From NCBI GenBank assembly GCA_023137315.1, contig JAGLPP010000126.1:1-33533 (forward strand): a DNA stretch of 33,533 nucleotides. The letters are read 5' to 3'. The notes under the pieces are model-generated. The model saw nothing but the letters and a program-made list of their open reading frames with translations. It was not told where the DNA came from and searched no databases. This document shows positions 1-7,120 of this stretch, one piece after another. Position 1 is the first letter of the stretch; every line of letters starts with the position of its first letter. This DNA is from Bacteriovoracaceae bacterium. Its GTDB lineage: Bacteria; Bdellovibrionota; Bacteriovoracia; Bacteriovoracales; Bacteriovoracaceae. A program made the position numbers and the translations under genes.

Positions 1-40
1 GCGAGCTTCCCATTTCTCCATTTGGATAGAAAAATATCAG

Positions 41-730
41 TTATGTCGGGCACTTTAATTTACCCTCTAAAAGAAGATTTGTTTTTTCAATGATCATTTT
101 GGTTACGTTTTCCGGTGTTTTCTCACCGTCGATGACGGTTATTCTGTCTGGAAAGATGCGGGAGGCCTCTTCATAACCATCGATCAGGGACTGGTGGAAT
201 TGTTTTCCCTGGGACTCAAAGTAGTCTTTTTGGTTGTTTCTGATTCTTTGCCTTTCCATTGAGGTTTCAAGGGAAATTCTGATATAGAATGTCAGATTTG
301 GGACAGTTGTAAGTGGAAAGTCCTTGTGAATTTCAAGGACGGTTTTTACTCCAAGTTTTCCTGCGTGTCCCTGATAGGCGAGGGAGCTGTCAATATATCT
401 GTCACAGATGACAATGGTTTTCGGGGTTTTCAGTTTTTCAAGAATAATCTCGTAAAGGATTTGTGCTCTTGCAGAAGCAAACAAATGTGCTTCTGCTATT
501 GGGTGAAGTTTACGTTTGCTCTGTAGAATTGCCTCACGTAATTTTTCGCCGAATGTGGTGCCACCTGGTTCACGTAATAATATGACATTGTGTCCTTTGT
601 TTTTAAGGTGGAGTTCGACTTGTTTCATTTGTGTGGATTTGCCTGAACCTTCAATGCCTTCAAAGCTTAGAAAATATGAGTCCTGAAAACAGGGGGCCTT
701 AAACCTAGAAATTAAATCTTCCGGATACAT
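41..730 (-). CDS. tmk: Thymidylate kinase (dTMP kinase)
   Basis: This enzyme phosphorylates dTMP to dTDP with ATP in the cytoplasm, a required step in dTTP synthesis. The 229-residue protein shows the P-loop FEGIEGSGKST near residues 23-33, the substrate-binding DRY motif in ICDRYIDSSLAYQG and a lid-region arginine cluster (ERQRIR). Length is close to the usual 205-215 plus about 15 extra N-terminal residues. No Met lies between residue 1 and the P-loop, so the ATG at 728-730 is kept although the bases before it (AAAAAATCCC) are a poor ribosome site. It starts 52 bases after the stop of the GYF-like gene on the same strand and may be co-transcribed with it. The family assignment is firm; the exact start is less so. 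Confidence 0.96.
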   Translation of the reverse strand: MYPEDLISRFKAPCFQDSYFLSFEGIEGSGKSTQMKQVELHLKNKGHNVILLREPGGTTFGEKLREAILQSKRKLHPIAEAHLFASARAQILYEIILEKLKTPKTIVICDRYIDSSLAYQGHAGKLGVKTVLEIHKDFPLTTVPNLTFYIRISLETSMERQRIRNNQKDYFESQGKQFHQSLIDGYEEASRIFPDRITVIDGEKTPENVTKMIIEKTNLLLEGKLKCPT

Positions 731-782
731 TGGGATTTTTTATCATAGTGATCGTGTTTTGACGATTAATTTCGCGTTTGGA

Positions 783-1874
783 TTATTCTTCTTCCTCTAC
801 ATAATCCTCGCCAGAGTCAATATTTTCGTCTTCCACGGCCCTTTTCAGCTTATCAAGAAAACTTGTTTTTTTCTTGCGCACAAGACCATGTTCTCCCATC
901 AGCTTGTCTTCATCAGACTCACCGATTTCGTCCTCATATGGGTCGAGGGTTTCTTTTGAGAGTTTTTTTCTTATTGGATCGAGTTTGACCGGGTCACTGT
1001 CTTCATGCTTATAACGAATAATGTTATTTTTTGGGCGCACTTTATTTCGGATTGTTTTTTTTACGGTGGGTGTTGTCACCTTGTTTTCATCCTGTTTCAC
1101 ATCGATCGGTTCTGTGTTCTCGTCATTTTGAATTGATTTCCAGATGAAAAAACCTATATAAAAACCTGTAATGGTAAAAAGAAGGAGCATTATATACAAA
1201 ACCGGCCTTGTTTTTAAAATTCCGGTAGGGTTGTCTTCATCTGTTTCATTATTTTTTTCTTCGCTGGGGTATCTGGTGATTTCAGCGAGATTGGCAACTA
1301 TGTCAGTCTTCTTCTCATGATTTTCTTGCTTGTTTTTTACTATTTGAATTGTGGTTGTATTGAGATCCAGTGGTGGGGATTCCGGCAGATTATCTGTTGG
1401 TGATTCAAGACGTCTGTCAAATTCCGTGTACTCATGGATACTGGCCCAGGAGGTTCCTTCGTCCGTGGATATTATATCCGTTTGGAGAAGCTGTTTTTTA
1501 TGAAGTTTGCTTTTAAGTTTTGAAATGCTTATCGGGCCTTTTTTGATTCCTGATTCCAGATAGTAAAATCTACTTCCCTGTGAGATCTTTTTACGTTTAA
1601 CAACACTTGGACGGCGTCGGGAGAATCTTGGATGGTCATAAATTGCAATCCAATTCTTGGTTGTAAAATTACGAACAGTGATTTCCGGGTCCAGCGTATT
1701 GTTTTGTAAAAACTCTGCAAGATTATGTTCCCATACAGGGCCCAGTGTCTGGTTATCGATTTTGAGGTAAAACAGCTCATCCTCGGGGATGTTGTGTTGT
1801 TCAATCTGGTTTGAATTGATGACAAGGTCAACAATGTCACTAATCTGAATATGATCTGGTTTTGTTTGTCCCAT
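783..1874 (-). CDS. Membrane protein with two GYF_2-like domains
   Basis: The 363-residue product has two tandem segments of GYF_2 style: about residues 35-80 (FYLKIDNQTLGPV, ending in NWIAI) and 103-152 (FYYLESGIKKGPI, ending in SWASI). Each has the aromatic start, the central GP and the closing Trp. A charged linker follows, then one membrane helix at about 225-245 and a Lys/Glu/Asp-rich tail ending in four Glu. Known GYF domains bind proline-rich peptides; the GYF_2 form is frequent in uncharacterised bacterial membrane proteins. The likely topology is cytoplasmic N-terminus and extracytoplasmic acidic tail, which is inference. The start at 1874 follows AGGAGCAGGTG. It lies upstream of tmk on the same strand. 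No specific function can be given. Confidence 0.85.
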   Translation of the reverse strand: MGQTKPDHIQISDIVDLVINSNQIEQHNIPEDELFYLKIDNQTLGPVWEHNLAEFLQNNTLDPEITVRNFTTKNWIAIYDHPRFSRRRPSVVKRKKISQGSRFYYLESGIKKGPISISKLKSKLHKKQLLQTDIISTDEGTSWASIHEYTEFDRRLESPTDNLPESPPLDLNTTTIQIVKNKQENHEKKTDIVANLAEITRYPSEEKNNETDEDNPTGILKTRPVLYIMLLLFTITGFYIGFFIWKSIQNDENTEPIDVKQDENKVTTPTVKKTIRNKVRPKNNIIRYKHEDSDPVKLDPIRKKLSKETLDPYEDEIGESDEDKLMGEHGLVRKKKTSFLDKLKRAVEDENIDSGEDYVEEEE

Positions 1875-1968
1875 AAAGATACACCTGCTCCTGCAAGGTT
1901 TTTCGGAACAGTTGTTTCATGATTTTAAAAAAAAGGTCAGATCTGGTATGGCAGGCAATTTTTTCTTG

Positions 1969-2014
1969 AAAAAAAATGGCCCGGACTTTCCATGGAAATC
2001 TCCTGCCGGGCCAT
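1969..2014 (-). terminator. Rho-independent terminator of the 47-residue lipoprotein gene
   Basis: On the minus strand a 9-bp perfect stem (ATGGCCCGG with CCGGGCCAT, at 2006-2014 and 1976-1984) is followed by a run of eight T (1976-1969). It lies 25 bases after the stop of the small gene at 2039-2182, so that gene is a separate transcription unit. Confidence 0.85.
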
Positions 2015-2038
2015 TAAACTGGCTGTTACACAGTCCTA

Positions 2039-2182
2039 CTACCTGAACGTTGTTTTTGCCGACTTGAATTCAATGGCCGGACTTTTCCAGGTACCGGTAC
2101 TTTTGCTTCCAGTGGAAGCGCAAGAGGTGTAAATAACTGTAACTGTTAAAAGACTTAGAAATAGGAGTACATTTTTGACCAT
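2039..2182 (-). CDS. 47-residue putative lipoprotein
   Basis: This short reading frame encodes MVKNVLLFLSLLTVTVIYTSC followed by a Ser/Thr/Gly/Lys-rich mature part ending in TTFR. Residues 4-20 form a hydrophobic signal and Cys21 would be the lipidated residue; the -3 position is Tyr, which is weak for a lipobox, so lipidation is probable rather than certain. The ATG at 2180-2182 is preceded by GGGAGG at good distance. The gene is bracketed by a sigma-54-like promoter (2229-2244) and a strong terminator (1969-2014), which argues that it is real and separately regulated. The mature peptide would have only 27 residues. No family is recognised; it resembles the tiny entericidin-like lipoproteins only in size and form. 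Confidence 0.75.
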   Translation of the reverse strand: MVKNVLLFLSLLTVTVIYTSCASTGSKSTGTWKSPAIEFKSAKTTFR

Positions 2183-2228
2183 TAAAAACCTCCCTGTTTT
2201 TTGTGGTCTCTCCGTTACTTATTAGTAT

Positions 2229-2244
2229 TGCCAATTTCATGCCA
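2229..2244 (-). promoter_or_regulatory. Sigma-54-like (-24/-12) promoter
   Basis: The minus strand reads TGGCATGAAATTGGCA, against the RpoN consensus TGGCACG-N4-TTGCA. The invariant GG and GC are exactly 10 bases apart and only two consensus positions differ. Transcription would begin near 2218, giving a leader of about 36 bases before the ATG at 2182. No enhancer-binding site was identified. Confidence 0.55.
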
Positions 2245-2315
2245 GAAAATTACCGGATATTAATGCAATGAGGTTGCATTGTGACAATAGTTTGGTGTCA
2301 AAGCGAATGCCTTTT

Positions 2316-2342
2316 AAAAAAAAGGGGACTAAATGTCCCCTT
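2316..2342 (-). terminator. Rho-independent terminator of the porin-like gene
   Basis: On the minus strand an 8-bp stem AAGGGGAC / GTCCCCTT with a 5-base loop is followed by a run of T (complement of 2316-2323). It lies about 40 bases after the stop of the gene at 2380-3429. Confidence 0.85.
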
Positions 2343-2379
2343 ATGCTAAAAATTTATTTATATTTTACAAATTTTGCAG

Positions 2380-3429
2380 TTAGAATTTGTATTCGATAAT
2401 CGATTTAAGATTATATGAGCGATCCCGGTCACTGTCGGCCCTGATGCCGGAAATGTCAGCGATGCCAACGATCATGAAGGCCTTGGTGAATTTGTAATAG
2501 TATTCGAAACCGATCTCATGAACCGATTCAGCTGTTCCATTTTTTTGGTAGACAAAATAGATGTCAGCTGAAACCTTTTCAGAGAAATCTTTTCCAATCT
2601 CAATGTAGTTCTCTATTACAGGCTTGATATTGTCCGTATATTTACGCCACATGAACTGATTAAGAATCCATGAGTCGCATGGCAGGTTAAAAGTCAGGTC
2701 CGGTGTAAACTGGCGGTATTCCGCTACGTCCTCCATGTGGGAACCGTTAAATCCAAGTCCCATGTCAATCTTAAAGTCTTTGGAAGCCTTGACGCTGTAT
2801 GAAACACGACCGCCGTAATAGCTTGCCTCTGGTTCGTCGGCAGGACTCATGCGCTGGCTTTCATCCATATAAATATATGACATATCAAAAGAGAAGTTTC
2901 CATATTTGAAGCGAGGAAAGAATCCAAGTCCGACCTCAAGTTCGGCTAAAGCCAGAACATCGTATTTGTGGTGGAAGTTAATGTTTCTTCCGGCATCGAT
3001 TTTAAAGTTTTCATTATAGGTATATGTCGTATATGCGCGAGCGAAGTAAATGCCCGGCGTCGTTCCGCCATTAGCGTTGGAAAGAGCTCCGCTATTAGAG
3101 TTGGAAAAGTGTCCCTGCCTGTAGTCAAAGCGGGAGTGAAATGCCCAATGCTCGTCCTTTTGTCCGTCCACATAAAAACGAAAGTATGGCATTCTGAGAT
3201 TCTTGTCAGGGTCTTCGGTGAAATACATATAGAGTCTTGTGAAGCCATGAACATGTAGTGATGATTTTTTCTTTTTATCGAAGAAAAGTTTGTAACCATC
3301 ACCAACCTTGCTTTCGCCTCGAAGTGCTACAGAGGTGTCTTTTTCCCCTTTTTTGCTGGTAGCTGCAAATGCCGAGGTTGAAATTAAAACCATAAGTGTC
3401 ATTATGATTAGAGCGATTCTTAGCAACAT
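2380..3429 (-). CDS. Porin-like outer-membrane beta-barrel protein
   Basis: The 349-residue protein begins with a clear signal peptide (MLLRIALIIMTLMVLISTSAFA, cut after residue 22). It continues as alternating aromatic and polar strands such as FTRLYMYFTED, YFRFYVDGQKD and FARAYTTYTY. It ends in YKF, the terminal aromatic expected for BAM-dependent barrels. It most resembles general or phosphate-selective porins in form, but substrate cannot be read from sequence. The ATG at 3427-3429 follows CAGGAGA. The leader holds an inverted repeat (3465-3479). It has its own terminator and is monocistronic. The signal peptide and barrel are well supported; the porin role is inference. Confidence 0.8.
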   Translation of the reverse strand: MLLRIALIIMTLMVLISTSAFAATSKKGEKDTSVALRGESKVGDGYKLFFDKKKKSSLHVHGFTRLYMYFTEDPDKNLRMPYFRFYVDGQKDEHWAFHSRFDYRQGHFSNSNSGALSNANGGTTPGIYFARAYTTYTYNENFKIDAGRNINFHHKYDVLALAELEVGLGFFPRFKYGNFSFDMSYIYMDESQRMSPADEPEASYYGGRVSYSVKASKDFKIDMGLGFNGSHMEDVAEYRQFTPDLTFNLPCDSWILNQFMWRKYTDNIKPVIENYIEIGKDFSEKVSADIYFVYQKNGTAESVHEIGFEYYYKFTKAFMIVGIADISGIRADSDRDRSYNLKSIIEYKF

Positions 3430-3464
3430 GATGTCTCCTGGTGTGAAAGTTGGATATATTTCCG

Positions 3465-3479
3465 AAGGTTATATACCTT
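3465..3479. repeat. Inverted repeat in the porin leader
   Basis: AAGGT-TATAT-ACCTT, a perfect 5-bp inverted repeat, lies 36-50 bases upstream of the porin start codon. It could be an operator or a small leader hairpin; sequence alone does not decide. Confidence 0.3.
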
Positions 3480-3598
3480 ACCGAAACTCTTGGTTTAAAT
3501 ATTTACACTATTTGCAAAAAGATAATCAAGAAAAATTTTTTATGAATACAAAAAAGCGGGCAAAATTGAGACATGTCAAGTGTTGGAAAATGTAAGAA

Positions 3599-3634
3599 TT
3601 GACCCGGCAAGGGATATGATCCTTACGGGGTCAA
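3599..3634 (-). terminator. Hairpin, probable terminator of the 60-residue lipoprotein gene
   Basis: A long imperfect hairpin has an outer stem TTGACCC / GGGTCAA and an inner stem AAGGAT paired with ATCC(C)TT. It lies 30 bases after the stop of the gene at 3665. The following minus-strand bases (TTCTTACATTTTCC) form only a weak U-tract. Confidence 0.5.
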
Positions 3635-3664
3635 TTTCAAGGTGTTGAGTCTTATTACTTGTCG

Positions 3665-3847
3665 TTATTTTTCAGTAGTGTAGTGCCTTTTCTTTAGCTT
3701 CTTTTCACGCTCCTGCCAGATCATGTCTTGATCTTCAGGGGAATGAATACTTGCCGTATCCCTTTTTCCCTCATAGTGGGAACAGGAGACAAGCACTAAA
3801 GAGCACATAAACAAAGTAATAATGCTCAGGGTAGTTATTCGTTTCAT
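3665..3847 (-). CDS. Small lipoprotein, 60 residues
   Basis: The product starts MKRITTLSIITLFMCSLVLVSC, a lipoprotein signal with lipobox LVSC and lipidation at Cys22. Ser at +2 is compatible with outer-membrane sorting in well-studied Gram-negatives. The remaining 38 residues are highly charged (QEREKKLKKRHY near the C-terminus). The ATG at 3845-3847 is preceded by GGGAGGG, a strong ribosome site. A hairpin follows the stop. No family is recognised. It is read divergently from the WaaA-like operon. Confidence 0.75.
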   Translation of the reverse strand: MKRITTLSIITLFMCSLVLVSCSHYEGKRDTASIHSPEDQDMIWQEREKKLKKRHYTTEK

Positions 3848-3939
3848 AAACCCTCCCAGTGGTACCTATGCAGACTTGTCGGTGTGTGGCGTAAAAACTT
3901 TAGCGTTTTTGTCGGTTTTTGTTGCGTGAGTGGAGTGCC

Positions 3940-3968
3940 GTGACAATTAATTGTGTGTTTCGTACGAT
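3940..3968 (+). promoter_or_regulatory. Sigma-70-type promoter of the 4020-7031 operon
   Basis: GTGACA (3940-3945), a 17-base spacer, and TACGAT (3963-3968). A perfect 12-base palindrome ACAATTAATTGT (3943-3954) overlaps the -35 and the spacer and could be a repressor site. Predicted start is near 3975. Confidence 0.5.
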
Positions 3969-4019
3969 TTTGGTAACTTATATCAATAGCATTCCTTGGT
4001 GACGTGTTTGAGGTTTTTC

Positions 4020-5405
4020 ATGACGCGATTTTTTCTGGTCGGTTATTATTTTATTGCCTGTCTTGTTAGAACGGTGATTTATCCGTTGCTGCATGTTGTC
4101 TCAACTTTTCATCCGTGGATCCGGCGTAGAAAAAAATTCGAGGATAAAAATCGAACTGATGAATTGTCAGTTTCTTTTCTTGAAACAGGAAGAAGGGCCG
4201 ATATTGCGTTCGAGGTATCCAGTGAGGGGGAGCTTGAACAAATCAGACCGGTTTTATTGCAGGCACTTGAAGAAAAACAAAATGTGGAACTTGTTTATTC
4301 CAGCGAAAGTGTTGAAAAAAAATGTGTTTCCCTGGCATCAATGCACAGGGATAATTTGAGAATTCTAAGACTTCCAATTATCACGTTTTCGTTGTTTCCA
4401 TGGCCTTCTTCGCAGAATATTTTTAGCTGGTTGACAGCAAAAAAACTGATTCTTTGCAGGTATGATTTTTTTCCGGAACTTATGCTTTATGGGGGAAGAA
4501 GCGACGTTGTTTTTATTCTATTGTCCGCAACGCTTAAAAATAAAAAAATACATGGTTTGAGAGGAATTTTTTGCAGGGAAATTTTTAATTTTTTCAAACT
4601 CATTGTTTCGGCAACCGACAGGGATGCGGATCGTTTCATGGAGCTTGGAATTGAGCAAAAAAAAATCAGTGTATTTGACTTCAGAGTCATTCAGATAATG
4701 GATCGCATGAAAAATGCCGGCAGTGTTTTAAAAAAGTGGGATTTCTTTGAGGATTATAATGGATATCTGGATGGTTTTTCCATTGATTCCAGACTTTTGT
4801 TTGGCAGTGCATGGCCGTCAGAGATGGGCGTTTTTAAAAATCACGAGTTTATAAAATGCATTATGGATGGAAAAATTTCGGTCACCATTGCTCCTCATAA
4901 ATTAGGGAAGGGATTTATTGATGAAATTATTAATTCAATAAAAAAGTTCGCTAATGATCCGCTTCTTGAAATTTATCATTTGTCCGGTGATATGAATTCC
5001 GATGAGATTCGGGAATTGTTTTTAAATTTGAAGAAAAAACCCGGTATTCTTGTCAGTTCGGTTCCCGGTATCCTGTGTGAACTTTATTCGTTGCATGGAA
5101 ACGTCTTTGTTGGAGGAGGGCATGGAAGATCAATTCATTCCGTGTTGGAACCATATCTGGCAATGGCGAATGTTTTTTGCGGGCCAAAGGTTCACCGCTC
5201 GACAGAATATGATTTTATTCTTGATAATTCCCCGGATTTTATCACTATCGTTTTTGAGATTGATAAATTTTATGAGATATTCAATGAGAGATACCAAAAA
5301 GTTATTGATTCTGGAAAAAGGAAAAAGTTAATGACAGGATTTGATGTACAATTCATTGATGTCTATCGGAAGATTCTTGGGAAGGGGTGCGATTTGTATG
5401 CTTGA
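4020..5405 (+). CDS. Divergent WaaA/KdtA-like Kdo transferase (GT30-like)
   Basis: The family transfers Kdo from CMP-Kdo to lipid A precursors at the inner face of the cytoplasmic membrane. The 461-residue protein has an N-terminal membrane anchor (MTRFFLVGYYFIACLVRTVIYPLL). VSSEGE (catalytic Glu near residue 71) sits where the family has SVGE. GSAWPSE falls at the start of the second Rossmann half, and VFVGGGHG at 362-369, with Glu377 in the LEP motif and FCGP, corresponds to the family's nucleotide-binding GGS...HNPLEP...GP block. The ATG at 4020 is chosen because GAGG lies six bases upstream; earlier TTG and GTG codons at 3996 and 3999 lack a ribosome site. The loss of the usual NPLEP wording suggests a diverged acceptor or role. 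It overlaps the next gene by 8 bases. Confidence 0.7.
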   Translation: MTRFFLVGYYFIACLVRTVIYPLLHVVSTFHPWIRRRKKFEDKNRTDELSVSFLETGRRADIAFEVSSEGELEQIRPVLLQALEEKQNVELVYSSESVEKKCVSLASMHRDNLRILRLPIITFSLFPWPSSQNIFSWLTAKKLILCRYDFFPELMLYGGRSDVVFILLSATLKNKKIHGLRGIFCREIFNFFKLIVSATDRDADRFMELGIEQKKISVFDFRVIQIMDRMKNAGSVLKKWDFFEDYNGYLDGFSIDSRLLFGSAWPSEMGVFKNHEFIKCIMDGKISVTIAPHKLGKGFIDEIINSIKKFANDPLLEIYHLSGDMNSDEIRELFLNLKKKPGILVSSVPGILCELYSLHGNVFVGGGHGRSIHSVLEPYLAMANVFCGPKVHRSTEYDFILDNSPDFITIVFEIDKFYEIFNERYQKVIDSGKRKKLMTGFDVQFIDVYRKILGKGCDLYA

Positions 5406-6816
5406 GAAAAATGTTGACATGGCCCTGATAGGAAAAAACTATCCATCCTTCTTATTGGGACTTGATCTATTGAAAAAAGGTAAAAAGGTATTACTCCTGG
5501 ATGATGATCGTTTTCGTTACGGGGAGTCGTTTACAAATTATATCGGCGATATTGAAAGAAATTTTCTTATTGAGTGTGGAAAGGAACTTGATTCGGGGCC
5601 TTTGATCAAAATTGATAATTACCTTAAAAGAAAGAACCTGACATATGATTTGTTGAATAAGAGGATACGTCTTGGTGCTGATCCATGGATGAATTTTTTG
5701 GAACTTTCCAGAAAGTTTTTCTTTTGTTGGGATAACGAAAAAAATTTAAAAAGGAATGAATTCCATGCACTGATCAAGAATTGCTCGGGCCGCAAAGAGT
5801 TCAATGTCCATTATGACGGTGTTGTGAAAAAGATGGCGTCCATGATTTTTCAAATGGACAGTACCGTGGAGCTGACTTTTGAAAATATTACCAAATGTAA
5901 TCTTGGAAACCTGATTGATCTGTTCATACCTTTTCGAAAATCAGTTCTTTCCGATGACCTTTCCGTTGATACCAGATTACATGACTTCCATACGATGATT
6001 TATGCGGCCAGGGGGTTTTACCATAACAAACCTGCCTTCTTTGGAAATGATCTTGAACTTTTGCATCTTTTTCTCGGATTATTGTCGCCGCTGTATGAAG
6101 TTGATAATGAACGTTTGCAGTCTGATCTTATGGACTGCTTCACAAGAGAAGGCGGATATTTCAAAAAGGCCTGGATCAGTGAATATTTTTTCGATAAACA
6201 AGTTCCATGGGCCATGGAGCTTGATAGCTTTGAAGGGGTTGTATTCCCCGAAATGATTTCTTTTTTGGGGACACTACCTGAGGGGGTTCCAATAAAATTT
6301 GCACCTCAAAGTGAATTGTATGCCTCGGCCGTAATTTCATGGAAGAACGATGATGTTCGTCCATGTCATGAGGAGAATGAAGTTTGGATTTTTTCATCTG
6401 TTGATAAAATTGGCACAAATGAACCGTTTTGGCAGATGTGGTTTTCTGAAGGACGGATAACGGCAATGATTTATTTTTGTCACCAAAAAGGGATGAAGCT
6501 CAATTTTGTAAAAAAATCCCTTATGAGGAATCTGGAAAAGGAATTGAAAAGGCATGGGTTTTCGGTTTCTGAAGGATTTCAGGATGCAGACGTACAATTC
6601 TCCACAGATGTTTGTATTCGTGAAGAGAAAATATCCATTTCGCAAATGGACAGGCAGATTCAGGGAAGGATTGCTCCAAGGGTTATGAGCATGGATGAGA
6701 ATGGAGGCCTGCAGTTACTCAAAAAGGTCTATTATTTGGGGCCTGTGGTAAAGAAGCCTCTTGGATTGATTTCCACACTTCATGAATTGAATGTCAGTCG
6801 AAAGGGATGGGTATGA
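5398..6816 (+). CDS. Rossmann-type protein of unknown function
   Basis: The 472-residue protein opens with MLEKNVDMALIGKNYPSFLL and continues into KGKKVLLLDDD. This has the shape of a nucleotide-binding beta-alpha-beta unit (hydrophobic strand, glycine turn, helix, second strand ending in acids), as in FAD/NAD(P) oxidoreductases, but the GxGxxG glycines are not intact. No second recognised motif was found and no transmembrane helix is obvious. The start at 5398 follows GAAGGGG and overlaps the WaaA-like stop by 8 bases; the 3' end overlaps the next start as ATGA. Such coupling suggests that the three products act together, perhaps in envelope glycolipid or surface modification, but no reaction can be assigned. 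Confidence 0.7.
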   Translation: MLEKNVDMALIGKNYPSFLLGLDLLKKGKKVLLLDDDRFRYGESFTNYIGDIERNFLIECGKELDSGPLIKIDNYLKRKNLTYDLLNKRIRLGADPWMNFLELSRKFFFCWDNEKNLKRNEFHALIKNCSGRKEFNVHYDGVVKKMASMIFQMDSTVELTFENITKCNLGNLIDLFIPFRKSVLSDDLSVDTRLHDFHTMIYAARGFYHNKPAFFGNDLELLHLFLGLLSPLYEVDNERLQSDLMDCFTREGGYFKKAWISEYFFDKQVPWAMELDSFEGVVFPEMISFLGTLPEGVPIKFAPQSELYASAVISWKNDDVRPCHEENEVWIFSSVDKIGTNEPFWQMWFSEGRITAMIYFCHQKGMKLNFVKKSLMRNLEKELKRHGFSVSEGFQDADVQFSTDVCIREEKISISQMDRQIQGRIAPRVMSMDENGGLQLLKKVYYLGPVVKKPLGLISTLHELNVSRKGWV

Positions 6817-7031
6817 AGGCATTTATATGTTCCAAAAAGGGACAGACGGCCGTTGAATATCTTCTAATGCTTATTGTTGTGGTTACCATGATCTACACAT
6901 TTATGGGCAAGGTTAAGGAGTATTTTTTTGCTGAACGTGGAAGTTGTACCGAATCTTCAACAAGTTTTATTTGTCAGTTTGAAAAAATGTATAATAATCA
7001 AAATTTTCGATGGTTTGTTATCAAGAGATAA
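6813..7031 (+). CDS. Flp/class III signal-peptide pilin-like protein, 72 residues
   Basis: The short product reads MKAFICSKKGQTAVEYLLML followed by an unbroken hydrophobic helix and a polar C-terminus with two Cys. The KKGQTAVEY segment is the signature of Flp-type or class III prepilins: cleavage after Gly10 by a prepilin peptidase, Glu at +5, then the helix that packs in the pilus core. The ATG at 6813 overlaps the previous TGA (ATGA) and has AAAGGG six bases upstream. The ATG at 6807 abuts that site and is unlikely. No tad/flp assembly genes lie in this window. It could instead be a membrane peptide that uses the prepilin peptidase without forming a pilus. Confidence 0.75.
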   Translation: MKAFICSKKGQTAVEYLLMLIVVVTMIYTFMGKVKEYFFAERGSCTESSTSFICQFEKMYNNQNFRWFVIKR

Positions 7032-7043
7032 CGGTTCCCATGG

Positions 7044-7084
7044 AAAAAAGAAAAAGCATCCGATTCCGGATGCTATTTCTTTTT
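7044..7084. terminator. Bidirectional Rho-independent terminator
   Basis: An 8-bp stem AGCATCCG / CGGATGCT (7055-7074) with loop ATTC is flanked by an A-rich run on the left and ATTTCTTTTT on the right. It can therefore end both the plus operon 4020-7031 and the minus gene 7121-8194. Confidence 0.85.
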
Positions 7085-7120
7085 GTTATTTTAACCATTA
7101 GGAGTATTCAGGTAATAATC

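Noticed and set aside
1-21. Possible start of a gene on the minus strand just after tmk (ATG at 19-21, seven codons to the window edge).
   Set aside because: No ribosome site is visible and seven codons are too few to support a gene.
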